A stretch of 64,000 bases of DNA from Pedobacter africanus (GTDB lineage Bacteria > Bacteroidota > Bacteroidia > Sphingobacteriales > Sphingobacteriaceae): positions 744,001-808,000 of the forward strand of contig NZ_FWXT01000001.1 of the NCBI RefSeq assembly GCF_900176535.1, written 5' to 3'. The notes under the pieces are model-generated. The model made no database searches. It was not told where the DNA came from and saw nothing but the letters and a program-made list of their open reading frames with translations. Of this stretch, positions 14,975 to 23,138 are shown piece after piece. Numbering within the stretch: the first letter of the stretch is position 1; each line of letters opens with the position of its first letter. The position numbers were made by a program, and so were the translations under genes.

Positions 14975-15529
14975 ATGAATAAATTGATTTTAGTTTTATT
15001 GTTATTTCCTGTAGTCTGTGATGCTCAATTAGATACGGCAAACGCTACACTGCCTTATCGTGATGGAAAAATAATTTACGAGCAGGTCAACGAAATGCCT
15101 AACATATCAAAATCAGAGATGTTTGGAGCTTCAAAAAAGTGGCTTGCTGACGCTTTCAAAAGCGCGAACTCGGTTATACAATCGGAAAATGAGCCTACAG
15201 GTCAATTAATAGGAAAGGGATACACTACAATTTCTTATTTCAAAAAAGGCTCTATGATGGGAATATTGCTAGATATAAAATTTACTGTTCAAATTGACTG
15301 CAAAGATGGTAAATATCGAATTAGGTTTTACGATTTAGGTAATGAAACAAGTTCTACAAGATATACCTCCGGATATACAACCCCTTTAGAAACTGTTGAT
15401 AGTAATTATAGGAAAAAGAAGAACAAAGAGAAATGGGAAGGAACAGTAAAAGTGATAAATAATAAATTTATTACTTTTTTGGATAGCTTCAAAGATAGTA
15501 TAGTTAAGTCAAAATCCGATTCTTTTTAA
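14975..15529 (+). CDS. DUF4468-like exported protein
   Basis: A 184-residue protein with a signal peptide (MNKLILVLLLFPVVCDAQ) and a domain resembling DUF4468 (TBP-like fold). The pattern is KSEMFGASKKWLADAFKSA, a GKGYTTISYF strand, VQIDCKDGKYRIRFYDL and a C-terminal helix FLDSFKDSI. Members of this family occur as host envelope proteins in Bacteroidota. Finding one in prophage cargo next to a lipoprotein suggests lysogenic conversion. It is 9 bases after the lipoprotein stop. Confidence 0.75.
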   Translation: MNKLILVLLLFPVVCDAQLDTANATLPYRDGKIIYEQVNEMPNISKSEMFGASKKWLADAFKSANSVIQSENEPTGQLIGKGYTTISYFKKGSMMGILLDIKFTVQIDCKDGKYRIRFYDLGNETSSTRYTSGYTTPLETVDSNYRKKKNKEKWEGTVKVINNKFITFLDSFKDSIVKSKSDSF

Positions 15530-15535
15530 ATAATA

Positions 15536-15730
15536 ATGACCCCTGGAGAAAAACTTAAAATAATCCTTGATAAAGCAGACTGGACTGCGGCCGACCTGGC
15601 TCGAGAAGCAAAGATAACCAGAATGAGCGCAAGCCGCATGGTACGGGATATGCAGGACTTAAACTTTGAGGTGATGATGGTATTAAGAAAGAAGTTGAAA
15701 GTGAATATAAATCAGTTCTTTGATAGTTAA
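15536..15730 (+). CDS. XRE-type HTH protein, 64 aa
   Basis: A 64-residue helix-turn-helix protein (GEKLKIILDKADWTAADLAR, then ITRMSASRMVRDMQDLN and MVLRKKLKVNINQFF). It resembles a minimal Cro-type DNA-binding domain. It is the last gene of a rightward repressor-cargo unit, six bases after the DUF4468-like gene. Target unknown. Confidence 0.75.
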   Translation: MTPGEKLKIILDKADWTAADLAREAKITRMSASRMVRDMQDLNFEVMMVLRKKLKVNINQFFDS

Positions 15731-15792
15731 TTACGCCCATCCTAATGTTTTACCTTTCATAGCTTTAGTGGATTTTAATTATCTTTATAAAT

Positions 15793-16419
15793 ATGAAAGA
15801 GGAAATCTGGAAGGACATAAGAGGATTTGAAGGATTTTACCAGATAAGTAACCTTGGTAGGGTTAGGAGTTTAGATAGGGTTATTCATTATAAAAATCCA
15901 GATCAAAAAGGCACAACTTCTGGACTTTATAAAGGGACAATAAGAAAGATTAGAATTGGAAGGTCTGGATATCCAGAAGTTTTACTTAGTAAAAATGCTA
16001 AAAAAATACTGAAACGAATACATTCTCTAATCGCAATTCATTTTATCGACAATCCACACGGCCGCAAAGAAGTCAATCATATTGACGGAGACAAGTCGAA
16101 TAATAGTATAGAAAATCTGGAATGGTCAAATAGGTCTGAAAATACTGCCCATTCATATAAGATGGGACTTAGAGTAAACAGGAAAGGAGACGATAATCCT
16201 GTGGCGATACCAGTAAATCAGTTTGATAAGCATGGGAATTTAATACGTAGATATTCAAGCTTAAAATCTGTCAATGAATATGGCTTCAATAGCACATGTG
16301 TGAGATTATGCTGTCTGAAAACACCTAAATACCATACACATAAAGGTTTCATTTGGAGTTTTGCGATCAAATCACCAACTAATTGTCTTGCCGGTCATTA
16401 CGGTATGATCGACAACTAA
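15793..16419 (+). CDS. NUMOD4/HNH homing endonuclease-like protein
   Basis: A 208-residue protein. Residues 4-50 carry a NUMOD4 motif (WKDIRGFEGFYQISNLGRVRS). Residues about 90-115 carry the HNH core (NHIDGDKSNNSIENLEW), and a C-terminal NUMOD1-like DNA-binding region follows (VNQFDKHGNLIRRYSS, then GFIWSF). These enzymes cut DNA and spread their own genes. It is convergent with the integrase and overlaps its 3' end by 48 bases. It appears free-standing, not inside an intron. Confidence 0.85.
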   Translation: MKEEIWKDIRGFEGFYQISNLGRVRSLDRVIHYKNPDQKGTTSGLYKGTIRKIRIGRSGYPEVLLSKNAKKILKRIHSLIAIHFIDNPHGRKEVNHIDGDKSNNSIENLEWSNRSENTAHSYKMGLRVNRKGDDNPVAIPVNQFDKHGNLIRRYSSLKSVNEYGFNSTCVRLCCLKTPKYHTHKGFIWSFAIKSPTNCLAGHYGMIDN

Positions 16420-17580
16420 GTCTCTCTTATAAGCCATAAAGGCCTGATAATCTTTATGGCCTGTGAGCTTCATTACTTCTTCATCTTTAAACCCAGCGCT
16501 TACGAGTGAAATGACGCGGGTATGCTTCCACCCGTACATAGTGTAAAGATGAATATCCAGCCCCAACTTTATCTTTATCTGCTTGTACAGATCAGAAAAC
16601 CATGTCCTGCCAAACATGATTTCTCCTGGCTCCCCGAAACGGCCAAATAAATAAAAGTTCAACGGCAACTTGCTAAAGTTCAACTCTTCAAGCAAAGCCA
16701 GCAATTCATCGGATATTGGTACAAATCGTTCCCCGGTCTTTCCGCTGGGGCCAATTACTTTTATTTGTCGGTTCTTAAGATCTATGTTTTCAATACGGAG
16801 TTCGCGTATTTCTTTGGGACGCATACAGCTCAGGTAAATGAACTTCACAAACTGTTCAATCTTGCTGTACTCTGGACGAGCTAACTCTTGTTTTACACGC
16901 TCGGCCACGAGGTCGGTATACGCCTTGTTCTTCTCGGCTCTGTCTTTTTTATATTCGAGTTCGTCAAGGTTAATTTCATATTGCAGGGCGCGATCAATCT
17001 TCCTTTCCAAAATTTTAACCCTGTTAAAAAACGTAGTTAAAAACGATAGGTGATTGTTATATGTTCTGGCTGACCAATCTTCTGCATCATAGTAGCTGTT
17101 AATGAAATCGTAATAATCAGCTTCAAGGTACTCACACGCCAGGGTATTTAATTTTTCCGTATCACGCAGCCAATCTGTGAAATTGTTTATGAATACCTTG
17201 TACGTCCTTACCGTATTATTTGAGAGATTTTTTGCCTTGCAGTATAGCAAGAAATTCTCCATGGCCTTTTGCATGGTAAACCGAGCAGCCGAGTCATTTT
17301 GCTTCCTGATTTTAGCCTCCGCCTTTTCCAGTGATTTTAAAGCCGTACCTTCATCTTCAAACGGATTGTGCTTGCCAGATATCAATGCCATTTCAATATC
17401 CTCTGCGAGCTGCTGAATGGCGGCCTCCTTTTGGCTATGGTCATGGATATAGTTTACTCCATCCCTTACCCGGAACTCCTTAAACTCTCCTGGCCTGCCT
17501 GGATATTCAAACCAGTACTTTACAAACCAGTCACCGTTCTTTGATCTTACAATAAGAGGGCCTTTATAATTTTGTGTCAT
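16372..17580 (-). CDS. Tyrosine-type phage integrase
   Basis: Start at ATG 17580. A longer frame upstream crosses the tRNA-Gly gene and is rejected. The 402-residue protein has an N-terminal arm domain (1-100), a SAM-like core-binding domain (105-195) and a catalytic domain. Catalytic residues: Arg254 (SCMRPKEIREL), Lys281 (SGKTGERFVP), His375 (LTGHKDY) and Tyr384 (MAYKRD). The usual HxxR box is degenerate here (YGWKHT), as in some Bacteroidota integrases. It inserts the phage at the adjacent tRNA-Gly. Confidence 0.9.
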   Translation of the reverse strand: MTQNYKGPLIVRSKNGDWFVKYWFEYPGRPGEFKEFRVRDGVNYIHDHSQKEAAIQQLAEDIEMALISGKHNPFEDEGTALKSLEKAEAKIRKQNDSAARFTMQKAMENFLLYCKAKNLSNNTVRTYKVFINNFTDWLRDTEKLNTLACEYLEADYYDFINSYYDAEDWSARTYNNHLSFLTTFFNRVKILERKIDRALQYEINLDELEYKKDRAEKNKAYTDLVAERVKQELARPEYSKIEQFVKFIYLSCMRPKEIRELRIENIDLKNRQIKVIGPSGKTGERFVPISDELLALLEELNFSKLPLNFYLFGRFGEPGEIMFGRTWFSDLYKQIKIKLGLDIHLYTMYGWKHTRVISLVSAGFKDEEVMKLTGHKDYQAFMAYKRDLVVDHTVMTGKTISW

Positions 17581-17642
17581 AGTGAACCTTTTTCGGTACT
17601 TTTTAGCAAGTACGGGTTTTGGTACGGGTTTTTCTTGTAAGC

Positions 17643-17673
17643 AAAAAAAGCCCTCCTTTTCAGGAAGGCTTTT
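17643..17673 (-). terminator. Terminator after the last tRNA-Gly
   Basis: In the minus-strand transcript AAGCCTTCC and GGAGGGCTT pair over a 6-base loop (one G-U), followed by seven T residues. It ends the tRNA operon just before the integrase. Confidence 0.8.
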
Positions 17674-17675
17674 AG

Positions 17676-17748
<73 letters not shown>

Positions 17749-17785
17749 ATTACCATCAACCGCACTATCCACTGCGGCTATTTTG

Positions 17786-17870
17786 TACTCAGAGCGGGAA
17801 TCGAACCCGCACGCCTGTTGAGGGCACAGGATTTTAAGTCCTGCGTGTCTACCAGTTCCACCATCTGAGC
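17786..17870 (-). tRNA. tRNA-Leu (UAA)
   Basis: An 85-nt class II tRNA with a long variable arm. The anticodon loop ACTTAAAA gives anticodon UAA. Acceptor GCTCAGA pairs with TCTGAGT (terminal G-U). It lies between the two Gly tRNAs. Confidence 0.88.
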
Positions 17871-17903
17871 ATAATCGTTATCAAACAGATAAGATTAATT
17901 CTT

Positions 17904-17933
17904 TAAAAACCCTTCCTGGTATGAAGGATTTTT
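17904..17933 (-). terminator. Hairpin terminator between tRNA-Gly and tRNA-Leu
   Basis: AATCCTTC and GAAGGGTT pair in the minus transcript over a short loop, followed by TTTTT. Its sequence resembles the terminator after the second tRNA-Gly, suggesting a tRNA-Gly plus terminator duplication. Confidence 0.55.
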
Positions 17934-17936
17934 CTG

Positions 17937-18009
<73 letters not shown>

Positions 18010-18082
18010 ATTGCTTAGCACCATCCGATGCCTCCTTTCAGGTCTTCAGGTAATTCACATACCTTGTTTCCGTTTGGGATTG

Positions 18083-18112
18083 CAAATATAAATACTTTTA
18101 ATTTAACGTCAA
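18083..18112 (-). promoter_or_regulatory. Promoter of the tRNA-Gly/Leu/Gly operon
   Basis: Minus strand TTG (18112-18110), 19 bases, TATATTTG (18090-18083): a near-perfect Bacteroidota vegetative promoter upstream of the first tRNA. Confidence 0.8.
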
Positions 18113-18137
18113 GTTATTTTTAATAAAAATGAAGCCT

Positions 18138-18626
18138 TTACGGTAAGTCATTGGCCTTCAACACCTCTAAAATCAAATCATTTTCAAAACCCTTGCCCAG
18201 CAAGTAAGACACCAGCTTATATTTCCGTTTATAAGGGTCAGTTTCCTTTATGGCCGGCAATTTTTTCAGTGCCAGGTTCAGGATGGTCTTTAAATATTCA
18301 TCATAATCGATAGCCTTAAGCGCATTCGAAATCATCTTATCCGGCACCCGCTTCAACTTTAATCCCTGCCTGATCTTTACCTTGCCCCAATGTTTGATAC
18401 TGAACTTACCCGATACATAGGCCTGTGTAAAACGCTCTTCATTTAAAAAATTGGTTTGTATCAATTCCGAGATCAGTTCTTCAACTTCATCACTGCGCAG
18501 TCCCCATTCATAGAGTTTATCACGAAGTTCCTGCTGCGAACGTTCCTGGTAAGCACAGTAATGTTCTGCCCTGGCCAGAGCGGCCTTTTTATCCAGTTTT
18601 ATTACTTTCTTTTCAGGGATATCCAT
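18138..18626 (-). CDS. recX: RecX regulatory protein
   Basis: A 162-residue protein taken from ATG 18626; a TTG six codons upstream is possible. RecX features: ALARAEHYCAYQERSQQELRDKL, then VEELISELIQTNFLNEERF, a KHWGKVKIRQGLKLKRV repeat and a C-terminal RKYKLVSYLLGKGF. RecX is a small three-helix repeat protein that limits RecA filament growth. recA itself is not next to it here. It lies upstream of the tRNA array. Confidence 0.85.
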   Translation of the reverse strand: MDIPEKKVIKLDKKAALARAEHYCAYQERSQQELRDKLYEWGLRSDEVEELISELIQTNFLNEERFTQAYVSGKFSIKHWGKVKIRQGLKLKRVPDKMISNALKAIDYDEYLKTILNLALKKLPAIKETDPYKRKYKLVSYLLGKGFENDLILEVLKANDLP

Positions 18627-18668
18627 TATTTTCAGTTCTATCAAACGAAGCTACTTAAAATAAAATTA

Positions 18669-19424
18669 TTAATCCTGCCTGTAGCTTTTCAAAGTTCCAT
18701 CCTGATTGAATTGTATGGAATAACGCTCACGGCTCCCGTTAATTGTGCCAGGAAACCAGCGAAGCTGGTTATCCCAGATAGAAATATAGGTAGTAGTACT
18801 CAGCTTTGCCCCTTCCACCTCTGCGGCTTTTTCGTTGTAGGTCCGCGTTACCTTCGCTACGTCAGAAAAACTAAACTTATCTAATGACAGCAGCCGGCTT
18901 TGTACCTGATCACGAACAGACAGTTGCTCTGGCTTAGGACCAGACCATACACCTTCACGGTATTCATAGTTATCTACATATTTTGGGTTATCAGGATGCC
19001 TCAACGAGGCAACAATCCTGCCATCATCATAAAAATATACAGCCGAATAAAATAAGATCTCTTTTCCGGCATACTGCGGTAGTTTTTTCAATGCCCGCTC
19101 GGCCTGGTCCAGCCGCGATACATCAGTTAAAAACCCTGCTTTTTTATGTTCCCTGTATTTTCTGGTATATACACTGGTATTGATGGTCACTTTTCCTTTG
19201 GTAATGCTTTTTACCATAGCCTGTACACTGCTGTCCACCATTTTTATATTACTGTCTATCAGTGCATCTACATCTACGGGTTCAGGAACCGTAGGTATTT
19301 GCTTTTCCGTTCTTTTCTTAACTAAACTATCAACAGGGTGCAGTGTTTCATCAATGCTTTTATTGATTTGCCTGCAGCTAAAAAAAATACTGCTGCACAG
19401 TATGGCAAGGGCTAGCTTCTTCAT
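18669..19424 (-). CDS. Hypothetical lipoprotein, 251 aa
   Basis: A 251-residue protein with lipobox LCSSIFFSC (Cys17). The mature part has a helical region and a C-terminal beta-rich domain (YISIWDNQLRWFPGT, YSIQFNQDGTLKSY). No family recognised. Two bases after the membrane protein gene upstream, so co-transcribed with it. Confidence 0.7.
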   Translation of the reverse strand: MKKLALAILCSSIFFSCRQINKSIDETLHPVDSLVKKRTEKQIPTVPEPVDVDALIDSNIKMVDSSVQAMVKSITKGKVTINTSVYTRKYREHKKAGFLTDVSRLDQAERALKKLPQYAGKEILFYSAVYFYDDGRIVASLRHPDNPKYVDNYEYREGVWSGPKPEQLSVRDQVQSRLLSLDKFSFSDVAKVTRTYNEKAAEVEGAKLSTTTYISIWDNQLRWFPGTINGSRERYSIQFNQDGTLKSYRQD

Positions 19425-19426
19425 AA

Positions 19427-20410
19427 TTAACTGATTTCATCCAGATCGCTGGCAAAAGCGATGCGTTCCGGATCTTCCTTAAGGTAAAAGATTTCTATAA
19501 ATTCCTGTTTCGTAACCGATAGGTCCAGCAGGTCAACAATCTTTTTTAAACTTTTCCTGTATACCCTGCGTTGATCATCAGTATACTCGAGTTCAAAACG
19601 GATCATAGGTTGTTCGTTGATATAAGTTCCGGTCTGGCCCGCACCTAGTAATTTTGCAGAAGTGCGGATACCTTTGAATTTAATTAGTGGCGCATCATCT
19701 ACAGTGCCACTCAGCTTACCCAGTAAAAAACCTAAAAAGAACCTGTACGACAGCAGTACCGCGGGGCAAATGAGCAATGGGTGCCCAAAGCCTATAAAAC
19801 GCCAGCCCATGCCCTGACTTTCGGTTTGATAAGCATACACATAATAGGCAGTTACTGCTGCAGCAAGCGCCAGCCAGCCTAAAAATATCATGACGAGCCT
19901 GGGGATTTTAATACTGGCCTCTGAAGTTGCAAAAATAAAATAAGGGACACGTTTCATTTCCCTGTCGATCAAAAGATTTACCTTTTTACCAACTTCAAAA
20001 CGTCTTTCATGTGGCTTCGCATCATTTATATCCATCTTCTGCACAATATCGGTACCTACAAGATTTTTAAAAGCAAGGCTCAATTCGTAAGTATCATAAG
20101 CTGCTCCCGGCTTGGACAGTTTAACAGCAGTCAAAATTTTTCCTTCACGTGGCTCCCCTTCAGTTTTCAACTGTTCTATATTTCTTTTGGCTATAAAAAC
20201 CATCCATACCCATTTCCTAAAATAGCCAACAAGCAGGATCAGCCACAATACAATAGATACAGCAAGAATACCCAGTGCAAGCCATGGATTCTTGTCTATA
20301 AGTGTGCTTGTATCAAATTCACTATTAATATTGTAATACAGGATCATTGGAAAAGGGACGGCAAAAAAGAGCATGTAAAGTCCCCAAAATATCATGTAAC
20401 CTTTTTTCAT
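19427..20410 (-). CDS. Multi-pass membrane protein, 327 aa
   Basis: A 327-residue protein with hydrophobic segments near residues 7-27, 45-68, 170-192 and 210-230, and two soluble segments. The soluble parts (EPREGKILTAVKL, VGKKVNLLIDREMKRVPYF and a repeat near 240-300) resemble the DUF3592-like beta domain found in membrane proteins. That comparison is by pattern. Likely acts with the lipoprotein downstream. Confidence 0.65.
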   Translation of the reverse strand: MKKGYMIFWGLYMLFFAVPFPMILYYNINSEFDTSTLIDKNPWLALGILAVSIVLWLILLVGYFRKWVWMVFIAKRNIEQLKTEGEPREGKILTAVKLSKPGAAYDTYELSLAFKNLVGTDIVQKMDINDAKPHERRFEVGKKVNLLIDREMKRVPYFIFATSEASIKIPRLVMIFLGWLALAAAVTAYYVYAYQTESQGMGWRFIGFGHPLLICPAVLLSYRFFLGFLLGKLSGTVDDAPLIKFKGIRTSAKLLGAGQTGTYINEQPMIRFELEYTDDQRRVYRKSLKKIVDLLDLSVTKQEFIEIFYLKEDPERIAFASDLDEIS

Positions 20411-20590
20411 TTAAGCTGGCATTAATTCTTTCAATTGATTACTGTTCAGGCTTGTCCTGTGTTTTTGAAAACCAGCACAAAAACCGAGCCGCTAAAGCTT
20501 GTATTTCTGACAGCGCGAAATACATCTTTAAGCTTGAAATTCCATATTTTTTTGCATTTTGCATTTAACATCAAAGATCAGGAGCATATC

Positions 20591-20836
20591 ATGAGTAAAT
20601 ACCAGCAGGAATGGAAAAAAGCCATCCAAAAACACATCAAATTGAAATGGAAGGTAAAAACAAGTGGAGGCGACATCATGATCCGGGTACCTGCCGAGAC
20701 CGACATGGAAAAGCTTGAAAGTAATTTTCCTGATCTCATGGCACCTATTGCACCTACCATCCTCTCTCCCAAAACCAGGCTTACAATGTATGTCGGCAAT
20801 TCTGATCAGGCCGATTTCAAATTCATTCTCAGTTAG
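20591..20836 (+). CDS. Small hypothetical protein, 81 aa
   Basis: An 81-residue alpha/beta protein starting at ATG 20591, chosen because AGGAG lies 7 bases upstream. It begins SKYQQEWKKAIQKHIKLKW and ends with a beta segment (MYVGNSDQADFKFIL). Longer upstream frames have no ribosome site. No domain recognised. Confidence 0.6.
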   Translation: MSKYQQEWKKAIQKHIKLKWKVKTSGGDIMIRVPAETDMEKLESNFPDLMAPIAPTILSPKTRLTMYVGNSDQADFKFILS

Positions 20837-20948
20837 CAATTAAAGAAATAGCCACTACAGCTGTCATTTTTTATCCCTGAATTACAGACAATTACAATAA
20901 AATAAAATATTTATTCAATAAAAGTCTAGTAATTTAGTAGACTTTATA

Positions 20949-20956
20949 TATATTTG
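20949..20956 (+). promoter_or_regulatory. Predicted -7 box for tRNA-Cys
   Basis: TATATTTG at 20949-20956 lies about 32 bases before the tRNA-Cys. A 6-bp inverted repeat (AAGTCT...AGACTT) precedes it. No clear TTG at the right distance was seen, so confidence is moderate. Confidence 0.5.
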
Positions 20957-20987
20957 TATCAGCAAACGGTTAAACGTTAAACAATAT

Positions 20988-21058
20988 AGTCATGTGGCCG
21001 AGTGGTTAGGTGAGGGTCTGCAAAACCTTTGACGGCGGTTCGAATCCGCCCTTGACGT
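20988..21058 (+). tRNA. tRNA-Cys (GCA) with imperfect acceptor stem
   Basis: D-arm, anticodon arm (loop CTGCAAA, anticodon GCA) and T-arm (GGCGG TTCGAAT CCGCC) are intact. The acceptor arms AGTCATG and CTTGACG leave an A-G mismatch at 1:72 and a U-U at 6:67. No CCA encoded. It could be a functional but divergent tRNA or one altered by integration. Confidence 0.75.
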
Positions 21059-21120
21059 CAACAGTGCAATTTCTATATTGACTGCGATTAGATGTTTGGT
21101 TAGATCTAAGTTTTGTTTGA

Positions 21121-21148
21121 AAGCCAGGTTGGATGACCTGGCTTTTTA
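21121..21148 (+). terminator. Rho-independent terminator after tRNA-Cys
   Basis: AAGCCAGGT (21121-21129) and ACCTGGCTT (21136-21144) form a 9-bp stem with a 6-base loop, then TTTATTTTT. It lies 63 bases after tRNA-Cys and before the VOC gene. Confidence 0.85.
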
Positions 21149-21249
21149 TTTTTGTCGCAGTTCCCCCTCCATTATGGCGTAATCTCCCATATCAATCCAG
21201 ACAAGTTTCCCTTAAATTTGAGGAACAAAACAATTTAAACTCTACAGAC

Positions 21250-21642
21250 ATGAATCAAAACATTATCTGCTGGTTCGAAATCTATGTTAAAGACATGGAG
21301 CGCGCAAAGAAATTTTACAACGCCGTTATCGGTACAAATTTTATAGACAGCCCTATGCCGGGCAACTCACCAGACGGCATGAAGATGTCCTTTTTCTCAC
21401 CCATGGAAAATCAGGGTGTATCGGGGGCTCTAATTGAAATGCCTGGTACCAAAGAAGGTGATGGACATTGTGTAAACAGCATGGTTTATTTTCCATGCAA
21501 GGATTGCAGTGTAGAAGAAAGCCGAATTAAAGCTGCCGGCGGTATTGTTAGCCGCTCAAAATTCTCTATCGGGGAATACGGTTTTTGTGCCATCTGTGTA
21601 GATACGGAGGGCAATCCTTTTGGTTTGTTTTCTATGGAATAA
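21250..21642 (+). CDS. VOC family (glyoxalase-like) protein
   Basis: A 130-residue protein from ATG 21250. It has the two beta-alpha-beta-beta-beta repeats of the VOC superfamily: NIICWFEIYVKDMERAKKFYN at the start, GALIEMPGTKEGDGH in the middle and DTEGNPFGLFS at the end. Such proteins are metal-dependent isomerases or dioxygenases, or resistance proteins. The substrate is not predictable from the sequence. It converges on the YCF48-like gene, overlapping its end by 11 bases. Confidence 0.8.
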   Translation: MNQNIICWFEIYVKDMERAKKFYNAVIGTNFIDSPMPGNSPDGMKMSFFSPMENQGVSGALIEMPGTKEGDGHCVNSMVYFPCKDCSVEESRIKAAGGIVSRSKFSIGEYGFCAICVDTEGNPFGLFSME

Positions 21643-22648
21643 CAAACCTGTAAATACTGCCTTTATTTCCGGCAAGCAACACAAGCTTGCCTTTTTTTGC
21701 TTTCTGGACCACGTTAAAACTCAGATCAGAAATGTGATGCCAGTTTAAGCCTCCATCCTGCGAAACATCTGTACCGGAAGTCCCTGTTGCAACCAGCACC
21801 CTAGGGTTTACATAAGCCACACCCGAGCGGTAGCCGCTTACCGATTTAACAGGTCTTTTCCAGGTTTTACCCCCATCAGCTGTTAACAGCATATTGTTGG
21901 AATTGTCTTTGTCCTTTAAATAATTGCCCCCAACCACAACACCCTTCTTTTTGCTGTCGAAAGCCATAGAAAAAGTGCCGGTACTGGATTCGCCCTGCAT
22001 GATAGGGCATTTGAACACCTTCCAGGTATAGGCATAATTGTCGGAGTAATAAATATTTGCCACAGCGCCTCCGGTAGCAATCCAGGTATGTCCACCAGGC
22101 AGGGTTCTGATGGTTGTACCACTGGCTGCAAATCCGGCCTCACCTATCGCCAGCTCCGGTTTCAGGTTGGCCGAAATATCGCTCCAGCTTTGTCCGCCAT
22201 CCTGAGTGCGCAGCAACTGCATTTTATGCAAAATGGGATCACCAAAGATGATCCCATTTTTAGCATCCCAAAAATCCATTCCATCCAGGAATATAGCAGA
22301 ATCCAGGTTTTTATATTGTTCTGTCCAGGTTTTTCCGCCGTCAACAGTGCGCAGCACAAAAGCCGGCGAGCCGGCATTTACCACCACTGCCTTCAGCTCA
22401 TCAAAAGCTTCAATATCCCTGAAGTCCAGCCGCTCATAACCTGCAGGCTGTGTCCAGGTCCAGGTTTTGCCGCCGTCCAGCGTTTTGCCGATATAGCCAT
22501 TGCTACCGCTTACCCAGGCCAGGGCATCCGAAACAACCGACATACCCCTAATACTCGTATTTGTTCCGGTTGCCAGCGGCACCAGGTTATACGTTTGGCT
22601 AAAGCCAATAAAAGGGAGCAAGGCCAGTAAACAGATCAGGGCCCTCAT
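21632..22648 (-). CDS. YCF48/BNR-repeat exported protein
   Basis: A 338-residue protein with a signal peptide (LICLLALLPFIGFSQ) and repeated sialidase-type blades. DGGKTW appears at several places, as TLDGGKTWTW, TVDGGKTWTEQ, TQDGGQSWSD and TADGGKTWKR, with spacing near 45-50 residues. This is a beta-propeller of the YCF48/BNR type, usually a protein-binding scaffold in the envelope. No sialidase catalytic set is seen. Overlaps the DUF2147 stop as TAATG. Confidence 0.8.
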   Translation of the reverse strand: MRALICLLALLPFIGFSQTYNLVPLATGTNTSIRGMSVVSDALAWVSGSNGYIGKTLDGGKTWTWTQPAGYERLDFRDIEAFDELKAVVVNAGSPAFVLRTVDGGKTWTEQYKNLDSAIFLDGMDFWDAKNGIIFGDPILHKMQLLRTQDGGQSWSDISANLKPELAIGEAGFAASGTTIRTLPGGHTWIATGGAVANIYYSDNYAYTWKVFKCPIMQGESSTGTFSMAFDSKKKGVVVGGNYLKDKDNSNNMLLTADGGKTWKRPVKSVSGYRSGVAYVNPRVLVATGTSGTDVSQDGGLNWHHISDLSFNVVQKAKKGKLVLLAGNKGSIYRFVIP

Positions 22649-23079
22649 TACTTCACGCGTTTCCAGGTTTCCGATCTGCCGATCAGCGAGATACCGATAT
22701 AGCCCCTCATGTTCAACACATCATTTCCTTTCATGCTCATGTTACAGCTATAGGTTTTACCCGATTTCGGATCATAAATTTTCCCATCTGTCCATTTGCC
22801 ATCTTCATACACAAAATCCTTGAGGATTTCCAGGCCAAGGATTGGCCTCGACTGCAAACTCTTTTCCGGATTTTTCACATCCGTTTTTACTGTTCCCTTT
22901 TCATCTTTAGGTTCTTTCAACCATACGATCTTGCCATAATATTTTTCACCTTTTTTGGTGATGTCCACATGGGCCTCGCCCGATGAATTGATCCATTTAC
23001 CAATTATGGCATCTTTGTTCTGGGCAAGGCCCGCAAACGAGATTGCTGTAAGCAGCAATATAAAAGAAAGTTTTTTCAT
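22648..23079 (-). CDS. DUF2147 exported protein
   Basis: A 143-residue protein with a signal peptide (LSFILLLTAISFAGLAQ) and a DUF2147 domain. IIGKWINSSGEAHVDI, YYGKIVWLKEPKDEKGT, a long loop and YDPKSGKTYSCNMSM, then GYIGISLIGRSETWKRV complete the pattern. It is a small envelope protein of unknown function in Bacteroidota. Likely co-transcribed with the YCF48 gene. Confidence 0.85.
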   Translation of the reverse strand: MKKLSFILLLTAISFAGLAQNKDAIIGKWINSSGEAHVDITKKGEKYYGKIVWLKEPKDEKGTVKTDVKNPEKSLQSRPILGLEILKDFVYEDGKWTDGKIYDPKSGKTYSCNMSMKGNDVLNMRGYIGISLIGRSETWKRVK

Positions 23080-23138
23080 AGTTACCTGTTAGTATATCTC
23101 TAAATATACTAAATGGCCTATACAAACAAAAAGTTTTA

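Noticed and set aside
20528..20839. Minus-strand frame opposite the 81-aa gene
   Set aside because: The plus strand gene has a strong ribosome site; the minus frame has an unlikely composition and no RBS.
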